Origin: JAKOVR01 sp031415655
GTDB lineage: Bacteria > Actinomycetota > Acidimicrobiia > Acidimicrobiales > Acidimicrobilacustridaceae
Direction: 5' to 3'
Assembly: GCA_031415655.1 (NCBI GenBank)
Contig: JANOSD010000025.1
Span: 5,676-69,675, forward strand
Length of the DNA stretch: 64,000 nt
Shown: one piece after another, positions 52,241 through 58,378 of the stretch
How the letters are laid out: every line of letters starts with the position of its first letter
How positions within the stretch are numbered: the stretch's first letter is position 1
Program-made: the position numbers and the translations under genes
Notes under the pieces: generated by a model
Databases searched by the model: none
What the model was told of the DNA's origin: nothing
What the model saw: only the letters and a program-made list of their open reading frames with translations

Positions 52241-52690
52241 TCAGGCGGCCGCGAAGTGAAACAAACGCGCCAACTGCTTGGCGTCGAGAGGTGACTTCGC
52301 GCTGCGAAGTGCGAACGCCCCGTTCACTGCAGCGATGGTCGCAGCTCGCTCAGGGTCGTAGTCGACGCCGGCCCAAGCGGCGACCTCGGACCAGTCCCAC
52401 ACCTTTCCCTTCCCTCGCATCGAGGAAACCGCAGCCGGGAAGTCGAGAACCGTCACGAAGTCGTCACTGTCGACGCGACGCACACGCAGACCCCCAACCG
52501 ACTCAACGGCTTCGATGCCCGACAAGACTGCGTCGTTGAGGCTCTCGGCCTCGCGATCGAAGTCGCCATACGAGATGCCGGACGAGTGGGAGAACGTGGC
52601 GTCATCGCAGCCCGCCTCGAACAACGCGTCGGTGTTCTCGTCGGTGCCGGCGTCGCCGTCTATCACCACCGTGAACGTGTAGATGTCCAT
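52241..52690 (-). CDS. Antitoxin-like protein lacking the expected helix-turn-helix
   Basis: 149 residues. The N-terminal ~75 residues (YTFTVVIDGDAGTDENTDALFEAGCDDATFSHSSGISYGDFDREAESLNDAVLSGIEAVESV) match, from memory, an actinobacterial family whose next section is a DNA-binding helix-turn-helix. Here DSDDFVTV is followed almost directly by FPAAVSSMRGKGKVWDWSEVAAW, the segment usually after the HTH, so ~20 residues with the recognition helix seem to have been removed in frame. The C-terminal WSEVAAWAGVDYDPE remains. The start ATG overlaps the upstream gene's stop by one base. The family comparison is from memory and needs verification. Confidence 0.6.
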   Translation of the reverse strand: MDIYTFTVVIDGDAGTDENTDALFEAGCDDATFSHSSGISYGDFDREAESLNDAVLSGIEAVESVGGLRVRRVDSDDFVTVLDFPAAVSSMRGKGKVWDWSEVAAWAGVDYDPERAATIAAVNGAFALRSAKSPLDAKQLARLFHFAAA

Positions 52691-52890
52691 CAGTTCTCAT
52701 CCTCGTCACTCGGATCATGTGGACAACGGTCGACGTTGCGCATGATCTGTCTCGCATGGTTTCCGGGGTTGCGTGGCGTCGACCAGATCGACATGGGCGG
52801 CGAGCAGTCGCCGGGATAAGTCGCCACGCCCCAACGGTGTCCGCTGGCGGTGTCGATGACGGTCCATGCGTGCGCTTCTGCGTACTGCAA
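52690..52890 (-). CDS. Small HicA-like protein, tentative
   Basis: 66 residues. QYAEAHAWTVIDTASGHRWGVATYPG and SIWSTPRNPGNHARQIMRNVDRC recall HicA-type dsRNA-binding-like toxins (helix, hairpin with a Gly-His loop, then helix), except that this version adds a Cys/Pro stretch between. The conserved HicA active His would be the H in SGHRWG. Coupled by TGATG to the downstream antitoxin-like gene, the order expected for a toxin-antitoxin pair. The N-terminus may be incomplete. Low certainty. Confidence 0.45.
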   Translation of the reverse strand: MQYAEAHAWTVIDTASGHRWGVATYPGDCSPPMSIWSTPRNPGNHARQIMRNVDRCPHDPSDEDEN

Positions 52891-52979
52891 GGCGACTCCA
52901 ACCTCCTTCTTCGGGCGCCGTTTTTTTCGGGCACGCCGTACCTCCTCATTTGTAGGCCCGGTGTGGACAAAAGTAAACG

Positions 52980-53025
52980 CCAGCGCACGCTGGTTACGGG
53001 TCGCTGTGTAACTTCTGCGTTACGG
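52980..53025 (+). promoter_or_regulatory. Candidate operator/promoter of the intact XRE gene
   Basis: Upstream of the ATG at 53034 lie an inverted repeat CCAGCG-CA-CGCTGG (52980-52993), a GTAAC-(6)-GTTAC inverted repeat (53008-53023) and two copies of GTTACGG (52994-53000 and 53019-53025). Autoregulation by the encoded XRE protein is likely for this gene class, but which repeat is used is not known. Confidence 0.5.
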
Positions 53026-53033
53026 TTCCGGCG

Positions 53034-53363
53034 ATGGCCACCACGTCCCGAACCGGTGCCGAGCGATACCTCGCCAAGCAACGCCAGCGCCCCGACTACC
53101 GGGCCGCTCACGACAAGGCCCGAGGCCGGATCGGTCAGATTGACACGATCGTCCGAGCGCTTGACGATCGTCGGGTGGCGCTCGGAATCACGAAGGCTGA
53201 GCTCGCCCGCCGAGCGGATCTCGCTCCCGAAGCCGTGCGGCGGCTGTTCAGCATCGAGGCGCCGAACCCAACGATCGTTACCCTCGTGGCTCTCGCCGAT
53301 GCGCTCGACCTCGAGCTGACGGTGGCACCGCGGCCCAGGTGCGAGCCCCGTCGAGGAAACTAA
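53034..53363 (+). CDS. XRE/HigA-type antitoxin-like regulator, intact copy
   Basis: 109 residues. The helix-turn-helix is ALGITKAELARRADLAPEAVRRLFSIEAPNPTIVTLVALADALDLELTV; the N-terminus is RYLAKQRQRPDYRAAHDKARGRIGQIDTIVRALDD. Such standalone HTH genes usually follow or precede a RelE/HigB-type toxin; none is directly adjacent, so it is probably orphaned. Two incomplete copies of this gene lie at 51938 and 53881, and a repeat of its 3' flank links it to copy A. Operator candidates lie upstream. Confidence 0.85.
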   Translation: MATTSRTGAERYLAKQRQRPDYRAAHDKARGRIGQIDTIVRALDDRRVALGITKAELARRADLAPEAVRRLFSIEAPNPTIVTLVALADALDLELTVAPRPRCEPRRGN

Positions 53364-53396
53364 CCCGAAAGGGCTAGGAACCAGACCCATCCGGCG

Positions 53397-53480
53397 ACAT
53401 ACTGGACACGGCCAAGGGCCCAGGGCCTGCGGAAGTGAACCCAACTAACGTCCGGACGGTCGAAGGTTGGGTATGCCGCT
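53397..53480 (+). repeat. Direct repeat, copy B (partner 52155-52238)
   Basis: Matches copy A at about 85% by eye over its length, with identical core stretches. Here it follows the intact XRE gene and overlaps the 3' end of the truncated minus-strand gene at 53445. Confidence 0.85.
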
Positions 53481-53879
53481 TTTTCCGGGTAGGTCGACGA
53501 CGCCGTCGAGCAGCGGTGGGACCCGCCGCCGCCAGTCGCCGCCGGCACCGACCGGCCAGGCGTAGGCGTCCGGTAGCCAGAGCATCGGATCCTCTGCCGC
53601 TGGCAGGTGCTGGTACATCAGCGTCGGGGTCCGACGGCGAGCGAGGCGGATAACGTCGTGGTCCTCGCGGTCCTGTTCGTGGCGCGACTCGAGGAAGAGC
53701 ATCACCGCTTCCTCGCGGGACTGCAGGTCCTCGACGATCGCCGTGACGCAGCAGGCACGTGCCTCGGTCGGGCCTCGACCGTGCGCGGACTTGGAGATGT
53801 AGACGGAGAACTCTGCGTCGGTGACCTCGGCGAGGCGCGATGCGAGCTCTCGTTGGCGTCGATGGCTCTCGTTGTGGAC
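53445..53879 (-). pseudogene. C-terminal remnant of a hypothetical (DUF3800-like?) protein
   Basis: The minus strand reads VHNESHRQRELASRLAEV, SVYISKSAHGRG, EDLQSREEAVMLFLES, PTLMYQHLPAAEDPMLWLPDAYAWPVGAGGDWRRRVPPLLDG in one frame, protein-like throughout, ending at 53445. No start codon precedes; the frame instead runs into the antisense of the XRE fragment at 53881. The LWLPDA and AGGDWRRR elements recall actinobacterial DUF3800-like proteins from memory, which normally begin with an Asp-rich catalytic N-terminus. That N-terminus is absent, so this is a 5'-truncated remnant. Confidence 0.55.
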
Positions 53880-53880
53880 G

Positions 53881-54055
53881 TGAGGTGCTCGGACTCTCGA
53901 AAGCCGAGCTAGGTCGACGTGCCGACCTCGCGCCCGAAGCAGTGCGCCGGCTATTCAGCGTCGACTCACCGAACCCGACGGCCATCACCCTCGCGGCGCT
54001 GGCCGAAGCGCTCGACCTCGACCTCGTGCCGACGCCTCGGGCAAGAGCGACCTGA
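53881..54055 (+). pseudogene. C-terminal fragment of the XRE-type antitoxin gene (third copy)
   Basis: Translation LGLSKAELGRRADLAPEAVRRLFSVDSPNPTAITLAALAEALDLDLVPTPRARAT matches the C-terminal half of the intact protein at 53034 from its KAEL onward. The 5' half is missing and the segment abuts the truncated minus-strand gene end-to-end. A fortuitous ATG at 53840 in frame would give a 71-residue product containing the helix-turn-helix, so partial function is possible. Confidence 0.7.
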
Positions 54056-54127
54056 CCCTGGACCCTGCCTACGGCTTTCGAGCCTTCGGGTTCTACGACG
54101 CGACCATTCGGAAGTCCTACTCGTGCG

Positions 54128-54568
54128 CTATCGCTTTCGTTTGCCGACAGGCTTGGCCGCACCCGATCGGCGTGCGATGACCTGCTGGTGAACCCGGTTG
54201 AACGCTCGCTTGGTTTCAGCCGGAAGTCGCTTGAGCCGATTTGCTACCAGCAAGTACACGTAGTCGTCGCCTCGTTGCTCGACCGCGACGACTTCCTTGA
54301 CTTCGATTCCACCATCGTCTGTCTCTTGATAGACGAGGCGGTGCGTTGCGGCTGTGCCTGTCTCACCGAAGTAGACCTTGAAACAGTCGCGTAAGTCGCC
54401 ATAGCGCGCCACGTCCTTCAACGGCTGCCCGCTGATCTTTCCGTCACCCAACAATTGGATTAAGGCGAGGGCTCGGAGTCCCAACCGCTCGCTGTCGGTC
54501 TTCAGGCGTTCGATGTCCGACGCTGCGTGCTCGGTTACAACGACCCTGACTGGAGTTGTGTCGGTCAC
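54128..54568 (-). CDS. RelE-like toxin of a YefM-type module
   Basis: 146 residues. TEHAASDIERLK, ISGQPLKDVARYGDLRDCFKVYFG, THRLVYQE and VEQRGDDYVYLLVANRLKRLPAET show the RelE/ParE-type strand order (a toxin of the RelE superfamily that cuts mRNA in the ribosome). The C-terminus is Arg/Lys-rich. Its start overlaps the antitoxin stop by ATGA. I could not identify all catalytic positively charged residues by eye, so activity is unproven. Confidence 0.75.
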   Translation of the reverse strand: MTDTTPVRVVVTEHAASDIERLKTDSERLGLRALALIQLLGDGKISGQPLKDVARYGDLRDCFKVYFGETGTAATHRLVYQETDDGGIEVKEVVAVEQRGDDYVYLLVANRLKRLPAETKRAFNRVHQQVIARRSGAAKPVGKRKR

Positions 54569-54903
54569 TCGCGCTCGGCCAGCATCTGCTTGGCCGCCAC
54601 CTCGACATCATGCGGATCGAAACCAAGCCTGTCCGTAAGCTGCTCGAGCGTGTAACGCCGCTCGTCCCCCATGGCGTCCCGCTCGGAAACTCGGGCGGCG
54701 ATAATGAGATCCTCCGCCTGTGACTTGAGTGCATCAAAGAGATCCACCGGCACGAGAACAGCTTCCGGCTTGCGGTGGGCGCCGAGGTAATAAACACCAG
54801 CGGCGATGCCACGTTCCCCGAAGCTGCGCGCGACGGCGGGGAGGGAGGCGCGAGCTTCCCTGATCGGATGAACTTCGGGACGATCGGTCAATGCCATAGC
54901 CAA
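54565..54903 (-). CDS. Phd/YefM-family antitoxin
   Basis: 112 residues (ATG at 54903; ATG at 54897 possible). HPIREARASLPAVARSFGERGIAAGVYYLGAHRKPEAVLVPVDLFDALKSQAEDL fits the N-terminal DNA-binding fold of Phd/YefM antitoxins; the C-terminus (TLEQLTDRLGFDPHDVEVAAKQML) would embrace the toxin. The start lies 22 bases from a palindromic TGTACA-core site, the type of operator known for E. coli YefM, supporting the assignment. Overlaps the RelE-like toxin gene by ATGA. Confidence 0.85.
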   Translation of the reverse strand: MAMALTDRPEVHPIREARASLPAVARSFGERGIAAGVYYLGAHRKPEAVLVPVDLFDALKSQAEDLIIAARVSERDAMGDERRYTLEQLTDRLGFDPHDVEVAAKQMLAERE

Positions 54904-54924
54904 AGGATAATCCTCGTGAGAGCA

Positions 54925-54951
54925 AATGTGTACACATTCTTGGACACATTC
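54925..54951 (-). promoter_or_regulatory. YefM-type operator with TGTACA core
   Basis: A perfect 14-base palindrome AATGTGTACACATT (54925-54938) is followed by a further half-site ACACATTC at 54944-54951 repeating its right arm. E. coli YefM binds palindromes with the core TGTACA, of which this site has one intact. It lies just upstream of the antitoxin start. Confidence 0.75.
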
Positions 54952-54980
54952 TGAAATGGCACGTTTGTAAGCAACCTCAG

Positions 54981-56187
54981 CTACCGAGTCGCGTTGGCCG
55001 CCTTCCCACCGCCGAAGATCGAGGCGGCCACCAGGTCGGCGGCGTCGGCGTCCATCGACGGGGTGACGTGGCTATAGGTGTCGATGGTGACGGCGATCGT
55101 GGCGTGGCCCAGGCGGTCGCTCACGATCTTCGGATAGATGCCAGATTTCAAAGCCAATGTCGCCCACGTATGACGAAGGTTGTGAACGCAGCGCAGCTTG
55201 GGGAGGCCGGCGGCCTTCACCTTCGTCTTGAAGCGGCGGCTGAACATGTCGGGGTGCTCGGGCTCGCCGTTCGGCTTACAGAAGACGAGGTTGTACGAGG
55301 CGTCCCACTGCTTACCCAAGGCCAGGCGCTCCTCGGCTGGCGCTTGTGCGCTCGCAGTACTTCGACCGTGCCAGGATCGAGCGCCACCGAGCGTCGACTG
55401 CGGTTCGACTTCGTCGGCTCGATCACCAGGTTCGAATCGATGTTCAGCAACGACTGCGCTATCGACAGGCGACCGCGATCGAGATCGAGATCGGACCAGC
55501 GCAGACCGAACAGCTCACCGCGACGCATTCCCGTGGTGGCCAGGACGACATACGCCGCGTACAGCCGATCGTCCTCGACCGACGTGAGGAACGCGGAGAG
55601 CTCCTCGGCCGACCACGTCGCCGCTTCCTTGCAATCGACGGCCGGTGAGCGGGCGACGTGGGCGACGTTGCGCGGGATGAGCCCGAGGCGCTCGGCGTCG
55701 CTCAAGGCTCGATGCAGCACGACTTGGGCGTGCTTCACGGGCTTCGGCGACAGCGGCCCGCCGCGCTTGCCGCCCTCCTTCTGGATCCGGGCGTAGCAGG
55801 ACTCGACCTGCAGCGGGAGGAGCGCCTGCAGCTTCACGGCGCCGAGCTGCTTGGTCAGCCGCTTCACCGACGAGCCTTGTTGTAGCCGTGCCCCGTCGTG
55901 GCTCTCACCTGGGTGCGCCCATCGAGCAAAGTTGTCTCGATCCACCCGGCGAGGTACTCCCCGGCGCTCAGGCCGGTGGTCGACGCGTAGGTGCCGACCT
56001 CGACTGTGCCGAGCATCTCGCGCAGGGCCGCCTCGGCTTCCTTCTTGGTGGCAAACCCACCCCTGGTGCGCTGGCGGCGCTTGCCGCTGACAGGGTCGAC
56101 GCCGACATCGACGACGTAGGTCCAGTTCTTCCGGCGGGAAGGAACAGGGCGCCGTGAAGGTCCCGAGACCGGATGCTCCACTCGCAT
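54981..56187 (-). pseudogene. Tyrosine-family integrase, broken by two frameshifts
   Basis: Three frames on the minus strand together make one phage/island tyrosine integrase. N-terminal arm-binding part from MRVEHPVSG at 56187 (RGGFATKKEAEAALREMLGTVEVGTYAS) runs out of frame at ~55880. The core-binding and first catalytic part (KRLTKQLGAVKLQALLPL; TGMRRGELFGLRWSDLD, the catalytic Arg) runs to ~55340, where RAHKRQ breaks and continues in another frame as QAPAEERLALGKQ. The third part has HNLRHTWA (His and Arg), LGHATI and the Tyr in DTYSHV. All residues for activity are present, but split. Flanks the tRNA-Leu gene. Confidence 0.85.
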
Positions 56188-56248
56188 TCCGAACTCCGGA
56201 CCCCGCTCACGGGGAACCCGAAAACCAAGACCATGCAGATCAGAGGGG

Positions 56249-56332
56249 TGCCCGGGGTGGGATTTGAACCCACACGACCTTGCGGTCTGGGGGGTTTAAG
56301 CCCCCTGCGGCTGCCAGTTACGCCACCCGGGC
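56249..56332 (-). tRNA. tRNA-Leu (anticodon UAA)
   Basis: Reading the minus strand, GCCCGGG at the 5' end pairs with CCCGGGC at the 3' end, discriminator A at 56249. The anticodon stem-loop GGGGG-CTTAAAC-CCCCC gives anticodon TAA, and a long variable arm with the stem GACC/GGTC is typical of leucine. The T-arm TTCAAAT lies in GTGGG/CCCAC. CCA is not encoded. The integrase pseudogene begins 62 bases beyond the 3' end, as for islands that integrate at tRNA 3' ends. Confidence 0.95.
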
Positions 56333-56591
56333 AAGGGAGAGATTGTAGGCCGCAGAAGCTGTGCAGTTGTCCAACGATCCACCGGAGCGAAGCCGGATTG
56401 CCTCTCCCGGGGTGCGCCACGGGCACGACGCCGGGCCGTTTGAGGTCGAGATCGAGCATCAGAGCCTGCAACCAGTTCCCCGCGGGCAACGTGACGATTG
56501 CCTGCCGAACTTTGCTGACTGGAGCGACAGGCTCGGAGCGAACCGCGAAGGGTGGGGCCACTGCGAAAGACAACGGCGGGAACAACGGCCC

Positions 56592-56984
56592 TCACGCTGC
56601 ACTGATTCGTCTTGGGGTGACACCGGGCTCCGGGCCAGTCGATCCTCGCACCCCCCCTCCGGCGACGGCCTCCGTGCGTTCGGCCAAACCTGCGAGCTGC
56701 AATGCCGACCACAACGCTGCCCGAACCCCAGCGGCATCGAGTACCGATAACTCGTTGGCCGCCACCACTCCTTCCACCATGTCGGCCAAGACCGCAGCCC
56801 ACGGCCTTCCCTTGATGCGAACCGCCACAGTGACCTCTCCCGAGCGATGGCGTTGCAGGGTGCGTTCGGCCCCCGCGGCCCGCGGCGGCGACCGGAACGC
56901 CGGGGAAACGGGGAGGCCGAGCCGGCGGGCGGTAGAGCCGAGGGCTCGGACTGCGGTGGAGAATTGCAAGGAACGGGCTTCCAT
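56592..56984 (-). CDS. Conserved actinobacterial hypothetical protein
   Basis: 130 residues. LGLPVSPAFRSPPRAAGAERTLQRHRSGEVTVAVRIKGRPWAAVLADMVEGVVAANELS, with a short basic N-terminus and a Gly/Pro-rich tail, resembles, from memory, small proteins found across high-GC actinobacteria. No membrane segment or catalytic motif. It is divergent from the nuclease gene with 139 bases between starts. Function unknown. Confidence 0.65.
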   Translation of the reverse strand: MEARSLQFSTAVRALGSTARRLGLPVSPAFRSPPRAAGAERTLQRHRSGEVTVAVRIKGRPWAAVLADMVEGVVAANELSVLDAAGVRAALWSALQLAGLAERTEAVAGGGVRGSTGPEPGVTPRRISAA

Positions 56985-57123
56985 GGATCCATCATGCCCA
57001 GGGGGTGTGACAGTTAAGCGCTGTCCCGAGGTGCCCCGCCGTGTGCCTACCCTTCCGCAACGGGTTCACACCCGCCGAAACGCCGCAGATCCGCTCTCCC
57101 TCTCGCACGCCAGGCCCCTGCCC

Positions 57124-58332
57124 ATGCCCACACCCAAAGCCAAAGCCACGCCCAAGGCTTCGCCGCCAGAGGTAACTCCGCCCGACACCGATCACTCGGA
57201 AATGGAGATCAACGAACGGTCGTCCGACCTTGACCCCCAGGCCATCCAAGGATCGCCATCTACCCCGACGGACCCAATCGAAACCACGACCCCGCAAGTC
57301 CCGCAGGACCCGTCCGACGCGGTGGACGCGGTGGACGCTCCCCAACTGGCCGACGCCAACGACGCCATCGCCATCGAGCCCCGCCCTGACCCTCGCCCAA
57401 TCGATGGTCTCAATCCCGCCCAGAATCGTTTGATCGCCTTGCTCGGCAACCGATCCGGGGCCGCCCCCGAATACCCCGCAACCTTCGCCCACCAGTTCCG
57501 AGCCGACCTCGAACATCACCTCCAGCCGATCGCCGATGCCATCCCGGCCGAGTCGGACAACCTCTGGGTAAACAAACACGACCTCAGCACGGTGCATGGC
57601 TGCGAGGTGCGCTTTCTGGCCGAGAAGGCGGAGGAGTTCGCGTGGACCGTACCGATGGCCCGGGGAACGGTCGCCCACAAAGCCATCGAGCTTCGCCTCG
57701 GATGGAGGGGTGAACCGTCGCCGATGGAACTTGTGGACGAGGCTCTCGCCCGTTTGGAAGCCAACGATCGGGGTATCGGCGAGTTCCTCCAACGCGCCAC
57801 CGAAGCCGACCTCGCCGAGTTGCGTACCGAGAGCAACGAGCGGGTTGCCTCGTTCATGGAGATGTTTCCGCCGTTGAAACGCGAGTGGCGGCCCGTGGTT
57901 GAGGCTCGCATGCGGTCCGAACTGTGCGGCGATCGAATTGTGCTCAACGGCAAGGTCGACCTCACCCTGGGTCAGGCCAACGGCACCACGGCCCGCAAGG
58001 TCCTGATCGACTTCAAGACCGGCGGCCCCGCCCTCCAACACCGCGACGACCTCCGCTTCTACGCGTTGCTCGACACGTTGCGGGTGGGCGTGCCTCCGCG
58101 CATGCTTGCCACCGTCTACCTCGAAAGCGGTCGGATCGATGCCGAGGAGGTGTCCGAGGGAACCCTTGATGCCACCATCCGGCGTGTGGCCGATGGCGTC
58201 GCCCGCCTGGCTTCACTCGCCCGTGTGCCCGACGACGCCGCGTTCCGACCGGGCAAAGCTTGCCGATGGTGCCCGTTGTACGACTCGTGCGAACCGGGCC
58301 AGCAATTCATCGCGGAGGCCGACGCCAACTGA
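57124..58332 (+). CDS. RecB-family PD-(D/E)XK nuclease with a four-Cys Fe-S site
   Basis: 402 residues from an ATG at 57124 (ATG at 57202 possible); the open frame upstream is out-of-family. The N-terminal ~90 residues are acidic and low-complexity. The nuclease core has RGTVAHKAIELRL with the conserved His, LNGKVDLTL and VLIDFKTGG (Asp-x-Lys catalytic pair), then ALLDTLRVGVP. The cluster cysteines are HGCEVRFL (~160) and the C-terminal GKACRWCPLYDSC: one N-terminal and three C-terminal Cys, the layout of AddB/Cas4-type [4Fe-4S] exonucleases. No cas or addA genes are nearby. Could act in recombination, mobile-element or defence DNA processing. Downstream gene is convergent. Confidence 0.88.
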   Translation: MPTPKAKATPKASPPEVTPPDTDHSEMEINERSSDLDPQAIQGSPSTPTDPIETTTPQVPQDPSDAVDAVDAPQLADANDAIAIEPRPDPRPIDGLNPAQNRLIALLGNRSGAAPEYPATFAHQFRADLEHHLQPIADAIPAESDNLWVNKHDLSTVHGCEVRFLAEKAEEFAWTVPMARGTVAHKAIELRLGWRGEPSPMELVDEALARLEANDRGIGEFLQRATEADLAELRTESNERVASFMEMFPPLKREWRPVVEARMRSELCGDRIVLNGKVDLTLGQANGTTARKVLIDFKTGGPALQHRDDLRFYALLDTLRVGVPPRMLATVYLESGRIDAEEVSEGTLDATIRRVADGVARLASLARVPDDAAFRPGKACRWCPLYDSCEPGQQFIAEADAN

Positions 58333-58378
58333 CGGTGCATCCGGGCCATCCAAATCTCGGGCTCCGTCTCGACACCAC

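Noticed and set aside
48000..55000. Second att copy (duplicate of the tRNA-Leu 3' end)
   Set aside because: I searched by eye and found no convincing copy; it may be diverged or outside the window.
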